64,000 nt of DNA from Promethearchaeota archaeon (GCA_019894975.1 JAGXNO010000001.1:151278-215277); one strand, 5' to 3'; numbered from the stretch's first letter, positions 1 through 9,529 are shown. The notes: generated from the letters alone by a model not told the origin. A program made the numbers and translations.

Positions 1-355
1 ACAAATTTCCAAATAACTCGATGTTTTCTCTCCCCGTAAGAAATTTATAAATTGCAGCATGCTGAGGACACACACCAATTAACTCTTTTACCTTCTTAAG
101 ATCTTTTTTTATATCATACCCTCCAACTAGAGCAGTTCCACTTGTCGGACTTAATAAACCACTTAAAATCTTGATGGTGGTTGTTTTACCCGCTCCGTTG
201 GGACCTAAAAGGCCGAAAATCTCACCTTCTTTTACTTCAAAACTTAAATTGTTAACAGCAGTGACATCTTCAAACTTCTTTGTAAGATTTCTAACCGTAA
301 TAGCATTAACATCATTAGGATCAAAAACATCCTCTGGGTAGTTTGATATTGACAT
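1..355 (-). CDS. ABC transporter ATP-binding protein (partial)
   Basis: N-terminal about 118 residues of an ABC ATPase; the rest lies beyond the left edge. Translation from the ATG at 355-353 shows an N-terminal strand with an aromatic residue before the ATP site ([16 protein letters not shown]), then a perfect Walker A (GPNGAGKTT, near 185-215), then the run up to the Q-loop ([11 protein letters not shown]). The spacing and the phrase [16 protein letters not shown] are typical of ABC-2/DrrA-type exporters that partner a separate membrane subunit, which is not in this window. A T-rich stretch lies directly upstream. The exported substrate cannot be told from this part. Family assignment is secure; the subfamily is inference. 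Confidence 0.88.
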   Translation of the reverse strand, partial: MSISNYPEDVFDPNDVNAITVRNLTKKFEDVTAVNNLSFEVKEGEIFGLLGPNGAGKTTTIKILSGLLSPTSGTALVGGYDIKKDLKKVKELIGVCPQHAAIYKFLTGRENIELFGNL

Positions 356-659
356 TTTTTTTTAACCTCTTATATTTTATTTCTCATTTTTTAAATTATT
401 GAGAATTAATCTCTGAATAAGGGTTATCTTAAATGACTTATAATTTTGATGGAGTGCATTAGGGTGAAAAAAAGGGAAGAAAAAACCGGAAAGTGGGCGT
501 TTTATCACCTAGATGGGTGATGAATGACACCTTCCAAAACAGACGAATTGGGAAAATAGGCTTCGAAATGCTATAAGATAACTTTTAGCATTTTTTATGT
601 ATAAATCAATTTTTAGAAATTAGTGCCCATTTTTATCCTTAATAGGTAAAAAATTACCT
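356..659. other. intergenic region with an inverted repeat
   Basis: No ORF is supported here. It separates the 5' end of the ABC ATPase (leftward) from the 3' end of the AsnC-type regulator (also leftward). An inverted repeat at 501-524 has ATCACC at 504-509 and GGTGAT at 516-521, a 6-nt loop, and three further flanking pairs, one of them a G-T wobble. It could be an operator or an RNA hairpin upstream of the ABC gene. No further motif was recognised. Confidence 0.4.
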
Positions 660-1718
660 TTAATCCTCTTTTATTTCTCTTACTTTTTCTTCTAAGTATG
701 TATCCCGCCAAGATGGAAACATTAAACCATTTACCAATACGGTAACATTAACCGATTCAAAATTCATAGACATTAATGAAGCTTCCAAATTTTGAAGTTC
801 TTTCATTGAGCTAGCCCAAACACACACAAGCATTAGATTCGGGAGATTACTTAAATTCCAAGAAAATAATACTGATTGACTGTGTTTCTTGCGAATTTCT
901 TCTAATAATTGTGATTTATCGACTTTAATACTTGTTTTCACTTTTAATATTACAATGGATATAATAACTGCCGATTTATCTGGATACCAATCTATAGAAA
1001 ACTCAACAAGGTATTCTTTAATCATTTTATCTAAATGTCGTCTTACAGTTTTAGTAGAAGCCCCAACTTCATCTGCTATATCAGATATTGGTTTTCGTGA
1101 ATTATCCTTTAAGGCATTAACTATTAAAAAATCTAATTTAGGAAGTTTTAGGTTACCTCTCTCTTCTGAATTATCTGTTTTAGATATTTGAGTTGTGTCT
1201 GAGGGAAAAGGTCCATTAGGAGAAGGAGCAAGACTAACTAAACCAACTTCAAGATCATTTATTCCGCCCTTTTCCCTTATAAAGGAAACTAATGGATCTA
1301 ACTCATTATGATTCCTAAGGAGAGCGTGTATATAAAAAAGATGATCACTGGCTTGAGTGACATTAAAGATAGATTCATGTTTTCCGAGCTCTTGGAGTAA
1401 TCCTGCCTTATTTTCTATTTGTGAATTCCCAAACATGATAATATGAACAGGATTAGAAAAAATAAGGAAACTCAGTTTTGTATTAAAATTTTGTATTATA
1501 CGTAAATCCACCATTGACTTTATACGCTTATGTATGGAATTGACACTCATTTTGAACAATTCCGCCAGATCGTGATATGGAATTCGAGAATTTTGTACCA
1601 GCATCATACATATCCCGAAATCAATTTCATCCATACTAATATAGTTGGTACTAGTTATGTTATCAATTTTTCTATTTATGCTATTTTTATCCTTTTTGAA
1701 TAAGAATTCCGGTGCCAC
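660..1718 (-). CDS. Lrp/AsnC-family-like regulator with two HTH domains
   Basis: Predicted DNA-binding transcription regulator of 352 residues. Two AsnC-type helix-turn-helix units are visible: residues about 30-80 (MDEIDFGICMMLVQNSRIPY..., then a recognition-helix region NSIHKRIKSM) and about 195-245 (LPKLDFLIVNALKDNSRKPI..., then STKTVRRHLDKM). Each is followed by an alpha/beta segment resembling the RAM/ligand region, so the protein looks like an internal duplication of an Lrp-like unit. The listed start is a GTG at 1718, inside the upstream ferredoxin gene (32-bp overlap). An ATG at 1634 (residue 29), just before the first HTH, is an equally plausible start. The overlap suggests co-transcription with the ferredoxin/FAD pair, so it may sense a lipid or redox metabolite; that is inference. 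Confidence 0.8.
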   Translation of the reverse strand: MAPEFLFKKDKNSINRKIDNITSTNYISMDEIDFGICMMLVQNSRIPYHDLAELFKMSVNSIHKRIKSMVDLRIIQNFNTKLSFLIFSNPVHIIMFGNSQIENKAGLLQELGKHESIFNVTQASDHLFYIHALLRNHNELDPLVSFIREKGGINDLEVGLVSLAPSPNGPFPSDTTQISKTDNSEERGNLKLPKLDFLIVNALKDNSRKPISDIADEVGASTKTVRRHLDKMIKEYLVEFSIDWYPDKSAVIISIVILKVKTSIKVDKSQLLEEIRKKHSQSVLFSWNLSNLPNLMLVCVWASSMKELQNLEASLMSMNFESVNVTVLVNGLMFPSWRDTYLEEKVREIKED

Positions 1719-1956
1719 CCCGAGGATAATTGAATTCTATTGCACCAGCATCACAAACTTGAAAACAAGCCCCACATTCTAAACATTTAGATTGATAATC
1801 ATCCACTAAATAAACTTTTCCTTCATTTTTGCGCCATAGATTCATAATACATATTATTAAACAGCGGTCACAGTTATTGCATTTTTCCTTATCAAGTGAG
1901 ATAAAGTTTCCTGTTCCAGAAATCCGTTTACTCAAACCTTCAAGCTCAATTTTCAT
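1687..1956 (-). CDS. 2[4Fe-4S] ferredoxin
   Basis: Small 89-residue electron carrier with two classical 4Fe-4S signatures: CNNCDRCLIIC (residues about 26-36) and CLECGACFQVC (about 58-68). The start ATG overlaps the stop of the upstream FAD oxidoreductase gene by 4 bp (1953-1956), so the two are translationally coupled. In Methanosarcina a ferredoxin next to geranylgeranyl reductase supplies electrons for saturating archaeal lipid chains, and the same pairing here suggests that role. FixX-like ferredoxins paired with FixC flavoproteins are the alternative. Identity as a ferredoxin is certain; the partner role is inference from the operon. Confidence 0.92.
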   Translation of the reverse strand: MKIELEGLSKRISGTGNFISLDKEKCNNCDRCLIICIMNLWRKNEGKVYLVDDYQSKCLECGACFQVCDAGAIEFNYPRGGTGILIQKG

Positions 1957-3362
1957 CTATCTCGATCACCTCTTCTTTTCTTTTTTTGAGGAAGCATATC
2001 TAAAAGTTTCGGTAGAACTGTCATAATTTTCTTTGGATCCATAATTTTATCTAAATCATCTTCAAAAATCTTAGCAACAAGAGGAAAAACATTTTTCATA
2101 ATAAAAGGTGTTGCTTTTGGCATATATGATTTCACTTGGCTTACTATTTGTCTGACCCGCTTAGCATGGGGTTGGGACCAATCAAATATCCCTCCAAGAA
2201 GTTCCATAATCATTGGTACAAACCAAGACATTGTTTCTTTAGGATTAAATGGTAAAGCTTTCCAAATATTCCACAACTCACTTCCTGCTTCAAATTCCTC
2301 TCCTATACTTGTTTTCTTCCATCCTTCATCAAATTTTTTTAAAAACTCCTTAGAATAGTCTCCACTTGAAAAGGCTTCAGCTGCGACTTCTGCTGCAATC
2401 TTACCAGTAACCATAGCAGGATAAATACCTTCTGCTTCAAGAGGGCATGGAAAACCTCCTGCGTCACCTATCAATATAATACCATCAGTATGAGTATTAT
2501 AAGGGTAATCTAACCAAGGAAGTAAATGGGCTTGAATCTCACGTGGTTTAGCCTCAAGTATTTTTAACAATCTTTGGTAATATTTTAAATTTATAACTTT
2601 ATTTAAGTAGTACAATGGATTTTTATCCCACCAATTCATCCAATTTCCAAGTCCCTGATGGAAACCGTCATTAAAAAAGACTTGGTATGATGCTGGAAAA
2701 TTTGCTCCCCACCAAACTGCTAATGTTTCATCCCCCATAATATCATCAATTTTCTCTGGAGGTGCTTGAAAATCGTATTGAAGTGTAAGTGTTACTTGCT
2801 TTTGGGTCCATTTTGATCTTAATCCTGATTTCTGAGCAACAGTCGAAACAACACCATCTGCACCGATAATTATAGGTGCTTTATACTTCTCACCTTTATC
2901 ATCAATAACTCCAGATACCTTTCCATCTTCTTTCAATAGATCTACTATTAATGTAGAAGTTTTTAGTTTTGCTCCTGCATCAGTAGCACACTTCGCAATC
3001 CATGGGTCAAACTCACTACGATACACATTCATCGTAATCCAACTTTTTGCTGGCTCATATGAGACAGATTCAGTTGGACGAGCCATAATATAACCCGCAA
3101 CGATGTCCTCCTTGTTTACAAAATAGTTTCGAGCAGCTGTTCCCGCTCTCATAGAAGGACATTTTTCTGGTGTTAAATCTTTCATCATTTCAGGAAAATC
3201 CCTGAACATTCGTGGTCCTAATCCACAACCTGAAGAATTCTTATCACCTGGTTTTCTACCACGCTCAAAAAATATGGTGTTTAATCCGTTTTCTGCTGCG
3301 ACTTTTGCAGCAACAGAACCTCCCGGTCCCCCACCTACGATTATAATATCATAAGTATTCAT
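1953..3362 (-). CDS. geranylgeranyl reductase / FixC-family FAD oxidoreductase
   Basis: FAD-dependent oxidoreductase of the geranylgeranyl reductase/FixC superfamily. It opens with a Rossmann dinucleotide motif (YDIIIVGGGPGGSVAA). It has an internal FAD-contact motif (IIGADGVVSTVAQKSGL) and a third FAD motif (ILIGDAGGFPCPLEAEGIYPA). Related archaeal enzymes saturate geranylgeranyl chains of membrane lipids using a ferredoxin, and a ferredoxin gene follows with a 4-bp overlap. FixC-like electron transfer to quinone is the alternative. The frame stays open to an ATG at 3422. I chose the ATG at 3362 because the FAD strand starts at once, as in the family, and because a TATA-like element at 3423-3432 would put transcription initiation inside the longer reading. 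Family confident; substrate inferred. Confidence 0.85.
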   Translation of the reverse strand: MNTYDIIIVGGGPGGSVAAKVAAENGLNTIFFERGRKPGDKNSSGCGLGPRMFRDFPEMMKDLTPEKCPSMRAGTAARNYFVNKEDIVAGYIMARPTESVSYEPAKSWITMNVYRSEFDPWIAKCATDAGAKLKTSTLIVDLLKEDGKVSGVIDDKGEKYKAPIIIGADGVVSTVAQKSGLRSKWTQKQVTLTLQYDFQAPPEKIDDIMGDETLAVWWGANFPASYQVFFNDGFHQGLGNWMNWWDKNPLYYLNKVINLKYYQRLLKILEAKPREIQAHLLPWLDYPYNTHTDGIILIGDAGGFPCPLEAEGIYPAMVTGKIAAEVAAEAFSSGDYSKEFLKKFDEGWKKTSIGEEFEAGSELWNIWKALPFNPKETMSWFVPMIMELLGGIFDWSQPHAKRVRQIVSQVKSYMPKATPFIMKNVFPLVAKIFEDDLDKIMDPKKIMTVLPKLLDMLPQKKKRRGDRDR

Positions 3363-3422
3363 TTGAATTTCAATTTTTAATTTTCTTTGTGGAAAATATA
3401 ATTGTTTACTAGTGTCTTTCAA

Positions 3423-3432
3423 TTATATATAA
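3423..3432 (-). promoter_or_regulatory. TATA-like promoter for the FAD oxidoreductase/ferredoxin operon
   Basis: On the minus strand TTATATATAA lies about 60 nt upstream of the chosen ATG (3362). Archaeal transcription usually starts about 25 nt downstream of the TATA box, here near 3400. It is the best TATA match in the short divergent region shared with the plus-strand gene at 3511. Confidence 0.4.
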
Positions 3433-3510
3433 TTTAGTTTTTTTATGAAAATATCTTAATAGATGGAAATATTTTACCAAGCAAATGATTTTAATTAGAG
3501 AGAGTTACTC

Positions 3511-4965
3511 ATGAGTGAAGAACATATTTACCAAGAACTAGTTAAAATATGTGGATCGAAATTTGTATCATATCATCCAGAATTATTAGAGAGTTATTCG
3601 ACAGATTTAAGTTTTATTGAAGGATTCATCCCAAAATATGTGGTATGGTTAAAAAAAACGAAGCAAATCGAAAATATCTTAAAATTGGCTAACAATTCTG
3701 GATTCTCAGTTATTCCCATAAGCTCAAGTTCACCCCAACGTTATCATGGAGATACTATTCCCCTAACGGAAAACTCTATTATTGTTGATCTATCTCGAAT
3801 GAATAAAATCCTAGATATTGATAGAGAAAATCGAGTAGTTATGGTGGAACCTGGGGTTACGTTTGGTCAATTGATACCAAACCTCCAAAAAAGAAATTTA
3901 AAGCTTCTACTCCCTCTTTACCCTCGAGACGGTAAATCTGTTTTGACAACCGCACTTGAAAGAGTACCAACTATAATCCCTCGATATCAGTGGGATAGTT
4001 CTGATCCTTTACTATGTACTGAAGTTATTTTTGGGACAGGGGACCTATTTAGAACTGGTACTGCTGCAGGTCCAGGTACAATTAAGCAACAAAAAAAATC
4101 AGGTCAAGCACAATTAAATCCCATGGGCCCAACTCAATTTAGCCCTTTTAGATTAATACAAGGAGCTCAAGGTAGTCTGGGAATTGTGACCTGGGTTACT
4201 CTTAAATTAGAATTAATGCCTACAGTTCAAAAGGTTTTCCATTTCCAATCTGAAAATATTCAAGATTTATTGAAACTTCAACAGAAGTTATTGAAATATC
4301 GATTAGGTAATGAAATGTTTATTTTAAATAACGTAAATTTAGCTTGTTTGGTTAAACTAGCACCTGAGGATATTGGTAAGTTAAGGAATTCATTAGCTAA
4401 GTGGAATTTAATATCAGTCTTAGCAGGTCGTGGTAAGTTAGCGAATGATAAAATAACATACCAAGAAGGAGATTTGAATGATATATTGAGGGATTTAAAA
4501 CTTAATCATTTAAAAAAACAAGCTGTTGTGGGTGAAAATGAAATACTTGATGCGTTAAACAATTCAACTTCTTATCCCTGGAGAAATAGATTAAAGGGAA
4601 GCTTTCAAGATATTTTCTTCATTACTAATTTTGAAGGGATACCGGAATTTATTACCATAGCAGAAAATGAGATTTCTGAAGATCTTGGAATCTATATTCA
4701 AGCTATTAATCAGGGGACCTCTTACCACTGCGAGTTTGATATATATTATGACCCTAAAGAAGAGGAAAATGTAAATAAAAAATTTATGGAATTAAGTATT
4801 AAACTTATGGACAATGGTGCTTTCTTTAACAGGCCATATGGTCTATGGGCAAAGGAAGTCTTTAAAAGGCATTTAGATTCAACTCAAATGGCTTTAAAAA
4901 AAGTAAAAAAGATTTTTGATCCTAATAATGTTTTAAATCCTGGAGTTTTATGTTTTGATGATTGA
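3511..4965 (+). CDS. FAD-binding oxidoreductase, GlcD/alkyl-DHAP synthase-like
   Basis: 484-residue flavoprotein of the FAD_binding_4 / FAD-oxidase_C type. The N-terminal half has the PCMH-like FAD fold: a strand-turn region around SGFSVIPISSSSPQRYHG, then the conserved SIIVDLSRMNKILDIDRENR and VMVEPGVTFGQLI. The C-terminus ends in the family signature KKIFDPNNVLNPG. Members oxidise 2-hydroxy acids (glycolate, D-lactate) or act in ether-lipid synthesis (alkyl-DHAP synthase); the substrate cannot be told here. A purine-rich site (GAGAGAG) precedes the ATG. A second, more canonical GlcD-like gene with an Fe-S partner lies about 2.5 kb downstream (7449), so this copy may have diverged. It is transcribed away from the geranylgeranyl-reductase operon. 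Confidence 0.82.
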   Translation: MSEEHIYQELVKICGSKFVSYHPELLESYSTDLSFIEGFIPKYVVWLKKTKQIENILKLANNSGFSVIPISSSSPQRYHGDTIPLTENSIIVDLSRMNKILDIDRENRVVMVEPGVTFGQLIPNLQKRNLKLLLPLYPRDGKSVLTTALERVPTIIPRYQWDSSDPLLCTEVIFGTGDLFRTGTAAGPGTIKQQKKSGQAQLNPMGPTQFSPFRLIQGAQGSLGIVTWVTLKLELMPTVQKVFHFQSENIQDLLKLQQKLLKYRLGNEMFILNNVNLACLVKLAPEDIGKLRNSLAKWNLISVLAGRGKLANDKITYQEGDLNDILRDLKLNHLKKQAVVGENEILDALNNSTSYPWRNRLKGSFQDIFFITNFEGIPEFITIAENEISEDLGIYIQAINQGTSYHCEFDIYYDPKEEENVNKKFMELSIKLMDNGAFFNRPYGLWAKEVFKRHLDSTQMALKKVKKIFDPNNVLNPGVLCFDD

Positions 4966-5095
4966 CCTGAAGAAGGGATTCAAAATTAAATGTTAAGGAT
5001 TTAAAAGATTTTCATTTTCATAAATGTTAAATATTCATTCTTTTATTATAGAGGAGTCTTAATATTGCAATTTTAAGTAATAAAGGCTTTTAATT

Positions 5096-5968
5096 ATGGA
5101 TCCTACGATTTTTTTAATAGAAGATGATGATGTGCTTGTCCAGAATTTAAAAATGTTCATGGAAATGCATAATTTTCAACTAATTTCAGCTTCCAATGGG
5201 AAAGAAGGATTAAAACTCCTTTCAAATCTTAAATAAAACCCAGATGTTATAATTAGTGACATACTAATGCCAGAAATGGATGGATATGACTTCTATATGA
5301 AGGTTGCAGAAAATTCAGAATGGTCAAGAATACCCTTTTTCTTTTTATCAGGAAAAGCTGAACCTGATGATGTAAGGTTTGGTGAAATACTTGGAGCAGA
5401 TGATTACATCACTAAACCATTTAAATCTAAAGAATTATTGAAACGAATTAAAAAAACTATAAAAGAGCATAGTAAAATAAGTAAAGATTCCAAGGTCTTA
5501 GAAGAGGAATTAAAAGAAATCCTAAAATTTGAAGAACCATCTCTAAAAAAATATCGGAGAGCCGAATTCTTCTACATATACTATATGGTTTGGAATAATG
5601 AATCTGAACCAATACTGAAAGAATATTTCCCTAGAAACGAAATTCCTTCACTTAATCTCAAAGATCTCACTTCTCAATTATATTCTACCTTAATTAAAAT
5701 GTATAAATTCGAAGAACTGTCAGAATCAAGCCAATTTACTCTGAGAGTAGTAAAAGATTTAGTTGATGCTTATGCGTTAATAGATAAATTGGATACTAAA
5801 TCCCAAAATGAGGAAGGAACATTCATGCTTTGTGCAATTACTCCCAATTCGCATTATTTACAATCCCAAATGATAAGAGCTGTGCTAAGTAAAATCGCAT
5901 CTAAAATAAAGGCGCACAAGGAATGGAATATAAAAGATTATTGGGAGTTATTATTAGATATAGAGTAA
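5096..5968 (+). pseudogene. response regulator receiver protein interrupted by in-frame TAA
   Basis: Reading from the ATG at 5096 gives a receiver domain with the N-terminal acidic pocket (FLIEDDD), the phospho-acceptor Asp (IISDILMPEMDGYD, codon 55), the switch Ser (FFFLSG) and the invariant Lys (ITKPFKSKELL). Codon 47 (5234-5236) is TAA, while the same frame is fully conserved on both sides (LKLLSNLK, stop, NPDVIISD). AAA or GAA would be the usual codon there. A C-terminal region of about 150 residues, helix-rich and unassigned, remains open to 5968. An internal start at 5267 would lack the acidic pocket and the phosphorylation site. It is therefore a recent nonsense mutant, a sequencing error, or a readthrough case. 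No histidine kinase is adjacent. Confidence 0.8.
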
Positions 5969-6134
5969 GGTATCAATGATATTTACCGTATCTTCTTTTA
6001 AATTAAGAATTATTTAAAAAATGTCCTTGAAATTAGTAATAGATATTATTTTATTCAATTAATAATTACTTTATTTCATTAGGATTAAATGAGTCTTAAA
6101 AAGATATTTAATTTTAAGAATTACTAGGGGAATT

Positions 6135-7448
6135 TTGATCTCATTGAATGAACAAGAATATCAAGAAATGATAAAACGTTGCCTTCGATGTTCAATTTGT
6201 AAATGGATTCCACAACTACAAATTAAAAGCCAAAAATATGCAACAATTTGTCCTTCTATAGATTTATTCAACTATCACGCATATAGTGGAGGAGGACGCA
6301 TTATTATAGCCCTTGCCTTAGAAATGGGAAGATTAAAGCCTTCTGAAGAAATTCGTGATATAGTATATAAATGTACTGAATGCGGGGGTTGTGCTGTATC
6401 ATGTAAGTTTTTAAACACTTTAGAACCACTTGAAATTATAAGTACACTCAGAGAAAAGTTAGTTTCTTTGGGCTACGGACCAATGCCAAAACAACAACAA
6501 TATATTGAAGCTATAAAAAATAATCATAATCCATACAATGAACCTCATGAAAATAGATTAGAGTGGCTCCCAAAGGATATTAAGATGGATCCTAAGGCCA
6601 AAACACTATATTTTGTAGGATGTACCTCTTCTTACAGGAGAAAGGAAATAGCAATTGCAACTGCTCGTGTTTTAAATGCTGCTAATTATCCATTTAGAAT
6701 TCTGGATGGTAATGAATTTTGTTGCGGCAGCCCTGTTCTAAGAACTGGAGATAAAGATTCCTTTGTACAACAGTTACATAAAAATATGGATATTATTGAG
6801 AAGGAAGGAATTGAGAATGTCGTTTTTAGTTGTGCAGGGTGTTATAATACTTTTAAAGTAGATTATCCATTAGAAAGAGAATATTCATTCAATATACTTC
6901 ACACTACTGAAGTGTTTAATGAGTTAATCGCAAACTCAGCATTACAATTAAATAACCAAATTTCAGGAACTGTGACCTATCACGATCCTTGTCATCTAGG
7001 ACGTAATTCAGAACAATATGAGGAATGGGATGGGGATGTGCTAGAATTAATGCCTTTAGTATCTATTAATATGCCCGAGAAGCCTAAAAGATGTGGAACA
7101 AGCGGAATTTATGATGCGCCAAGAGAAGTACTAAGGAAAATACAGGGACTAAATTTTGTTGAAATGGAAAGGAATAAAGAATTTTCATATTGTTGCGGTG
7201 CTGGGGGGGGAGTAAAATCAGCTTTTCCGGAATTTGCAGTTAAAACTGCAAAAACTCGAATTGAAGAGGCCGAAGATACTGGAGCAGATATAATTTCCTC
7301 AGCATGCCCTTTCTGTTCAACAAATTTAAAAGATGGAATTGATGAAAGTGGTTCAAATCTTAGATTTTATGATATAAGTGAAATATTATTAATGGCCCTA
7401 GATTCACCACCTAAGTCTGTTAAAGAATCATCCACGGAGGTTTCATAA
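6135..7448 (+). CDS. HdrD/GlcF-like Fe-S oxidoreductase (CCG domains)
   Basis: 437-residue iron-sulfur protein. The N-terminus holds two 4Fe-4S binding sets: C16xxC19xxC22 with a distant ICP (C39), and CTECGGCAVSC with a later Cys. Two CCG-type cysteine-rich domains follow: CCGSP with SCAGC, and CCGAGGG with ACPFC. This architecture is that of HdrD, GlcF and LldE-type electron-transfer subunits. Its stop codon is directly followed by the ATG of a GlcD-like flavoprotein, so the two probably form a GlcD/GlcF-like complex that passes electrons from a hydroxy acid to a membrane carrier or thiol acceptor. The start is a TTG at 6135 preceded by AGGGG; an ATG at 6168 would also keep all motifs. Confidence 0.88.
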   Translation: MISLNEQEYQEMIKRCLRCSICKWIPQLQIKSQKYATICPSIDLFNYHAYSGGGRIIIALALEMGRLKPSEEIRDIVYKCTECGGCAVSCKFLNTLEPLEIISTLREKLVSLGYGPMPKQQQYIEAIKNNHNPYNEPHENRLEWLPKDIKMDPKAKTLYFVGCTSSYRRKEIAIATARVLNAANYPFRILDGNEFCCGSPVLRTGDKDSFVQQLHKNMDIIEKEGIENVVFSCAGCYNTFKVDYPLEREYSFNILHTTEVFNELIANSALQLNNQISGTVTYHDPCHLGRNSEQYEEWDGDVLELMPLVSINMPEKPKRCGTSGIYDAPREVLRKIQGLNFVEMERNKEFSYCCGAGGGVKSAFPEFAVKTAKTRIEEAEDTGADIISSACPFCSTNLKDGIDESGSNLRFYDISEILLMALDSPPKSVKESSTEVS

Positions 7449-9017
7449 ATGACACTGGAGAAGGAGATTCTTAAAGAATTTGAAGTAGTAGTGGGTGAAG
7501 AAAATGTTGATGATGGTGATGTTATAACAAATGTGTATGCCTATAATTGGTGTATGGAAATTTTTAATTATATGGACGATAAAGAACCGATCCCGTTTTC
7601 TCCTACACCGAAAGCAGTTATTTTACCATCTTCAACCGAGGAAGTCCAAGATATAGTTAAATTATGTAATAAATATGGTATTTTATTCAAAGCACAATCT
7701 ACAGGTTTAGGCCCCTGGAATCAACCAACATCAGATAACTCTATTATTATAGATCTTCGTAGAATGAATAAAATTGTTAAAATAGATGAGAAAAACCTCT
7801 ATGCTGTAATTGAACCGTATGTGAGTGGAGCCCAACTTCAAGTTGAAATAATGAAATTTGGTCTTAATTGTCATATGCCCGGGGCTGGTCCAATGGTCTC
7901 TCCATTAGCTAGCGCTACGAGTATGAACGGTCCAGGATTTACATCCCCTTCTACAGGACATAGTGCAAGAAATGTGTTAGCTGTAGAATGGGTTTTACCC
8001 GATGGGGAAATTATGAAACTTGGGTCTTATGGACTAAAAAATAACCCTGATTGGTATCATGGGGACGGTCCTGGCCCGTCATTAAGAGGTATCATGCGAG
8101 GTTGGGCTGGTACAAAATCAGGACTTGGTGTTTTCACGAAGGTTGCGGTAAAACTCTTTCCCTATCCCTGCAAAACAGATTATAATGTTAAAGGAAATTC
8201 TCCGAACTATGATTTTGAAATTCCAGATTTTATGAAATTGTATGTTATGGATTGTGGAAATTTCAAGAAATTGAAATCTACAATGTTAAAGGTCGAAGAA
8301 CAAGAAATCTCATTCATGTGCAGTTTTTTGTCTGGATTTGCAGTGATGGCTATATTTTCCAATTCTATTGAAAGTTTAATGGATAAGATTGCTATTGGAA
8401 GGATGAAAGCTCCATTAGTAATAATAATAGCCGCTCGTTCAAAACGAGAATTTGAATATAAACAAAAAGTAATGGATTATTTATTAACAAAACTAAAATT
8501 AAAGAATATAATTGGAAAGATCTATAACCCTGATCCAATATTTTATGCTGAAGCACTTCGATCAAACTTGGGATTACACGGATTTATAGCGACTGGAGGA
8601 TTTCAATCTTCTAAGGGAGTCGCAGACACAGCAGCAGTATGTCTTCGAAGTACAAAATCAAACATATCTTTAAAAAAGGATTATGCTAAGAAAGGGGTAA
8701 TTGCGAACGATTTTGGTGAAGGTACATGGATGTCTTCATATGAATCAGGACATTATTTTCATATGGAATCCCCCACTATGTTTGATCAGACGAAAGAGGA
8801 TAGTGTGAAAGGAATGGCGGAGTATATGGATAAGAGTAACCAATTAGATTTAGTAAAACATCTTGGTGCTCCTTTCTTCGTGGAAGGCAATCGTATGCAT
8901 GAGTTATTTGGGCCTCACATGTCCAACTATCACATATGGTTAAGAAAAATTAAAGAAACGTTTGACCCAAATAATATATCCGATTCTGGATTTTATATTT
9001 CACCACAAAACAAATAA
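7449..9017 (+). CDS. GlcD-like FAD-linked oxidase subunit
   Basis: 522-residue FAD-binding oxidoreductase (FAD_binding_4 fold). Visible landmarks are the strand around AVILPSSTEEVQDIVKLCNKYG, SIIIDLRRMNKIVKIDEKN with AVIEPYVSGAQL, a glycine-rich FAD-contact stretch (SATSMNGPGFTSPSTGHS), and the C-terminal KIKETFDPNNISDSGF. The ATG directly abuts the stop of the Fe-S gene, with a perfect GGAGG at 7436-7440 and 8-nt spacing, so co-translation is almost certain. The likely role is oxidation of a 2-hydroxy acid or related alcohol with electrons handed to the CCG-domain partner. It is long for GlcD (about 460-500), and some VAO-type aryl-alcohol oxidases are of this size, so the substrate is open. 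Confidence 0.87.
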   Translation: MTLEKEILKEFEVVVGEENVDDGDVITNVYAYNWCMEIFNYMDDKEPIPFSPTPKAVILPSSTEEVQDIVKLCNKYGILFKAQSTGLGPWNQPTSDNSIIIDLRRMNKIVKIDEKNLYAVIEPYVSGAQLQVEIMKFGLNCHMPGAGPMVSPLASATSMNGPGFTSPSTGHSARNVLAVEWVLPDGEIMKLGSYGLKNNPDWYHGDGPGPSLRGIMRGWAGTKSGLGVFTKVAVKLFPYPCKTDYNVKGNSPNYDFEIPDFMKLYVMDCGNFKKLKSTMLKVEEQEISFMCSFLSGFAVMAIFSNSIESLMDKIAIGRMKAPLVIIIAARSKREFEYKQKVMDYLLTKLKLKNIIGKIYNPDPIFYAEALRSNLGLHGFIATGGFQSSKGVADTAAVCLRSTKSNISLKKDYAKKGVIANDFGEGTWMSSYESGHYFHMESPTMFDQTKEDSVKGMAEYMDKSNQLDLVKHLGAPFFVEGNRMHELFGPHMSNYHIWLRKIKETFDPNNISDSGFYISPQNK

Positions 9018-9041
9018 AATATTGAGTTTAGACACGATCTC

Positions 9042-9458
9042 ATGGTAGAATCCAACCAAGAAAATAAAAAAATACGGGGTTTCGCAGTCCTAATCAATAG
9101 TATCCTATTACCTCTAAATGAAAATAGGAAATTTAAAGAAAAATTTGGCAAGTTCAATGTTAAAATTCTCTTAAATGCTTCAAACCTAAATTATGCAGCA
9201 ATTATTATGGTCGATAAGGGTTTGGTGAGAGTTGAGAGCATCCCAAATAAACCTAAGGAAAATTTAAAAAAACGAAAGATAGGGTGGAACTCGTATTTGG
9301 AGATGGATTCTCAAACATTCCTTGCTATTGCTATGAATCGGCTCTCACTAGTTGGAGTAGCGAAGAAATGGTTAACACGTGAAATAAAAATGCGGGGAAT
9401 TAGAAAGTTGATTATTTTGTTGAAGATTTTTAGGTTTTTAACAAATTATGAAGAATAA
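9042..9458 (+). CDS. SCP-2 sterol/lipid-transfer-like protein
   Basis: 138-residue protein resembling the SCP2 sterol-transfer fold. The conserved C-terminal pattern is present: an FLAI helix, then LSLVGVAKKWLTREIKMRGIRKLIILLKIFR, which compares with the family's 'A...G.LS...G.W..GK.K..G' pattern. The N-terminal half is a run of short beta strands. Such domains bind acyl chains, acyl-CoA or isoprenoids in a hydrophobic tunnel. It lies 24 bp after the GlcD-like gene on the same strand and before a tocopherol-cyclase-like gene, which points to a lipid substrate for this cluster (inference). Fold assignment is moderately confident. Confidence 0.65.
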   Translation: MVESNQENKKIRGFAVLINSILLPLNENRKFKEKFGKFNVKILLNASNLNYAAIIMVDKGLVRVESIPNKPKENLKKRKIGWNSYLEMDSQTFLAIAMNRLSLVGVAKKWLTREIKMRGIRKLIILLKIFRFLTNYEE

Positions 9459-9529
9459 ATACAATAAAAAAAATATAAAAAAGATTGATTATAAGTACAA
9501 GAATTAAAGAAACCCGGTGAGGATGTTAT

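Noticed and set aside
889-1191. 100-codon plus-strand ORF
   Set aside because: Antisense to the double-HTH regulator; no family features.
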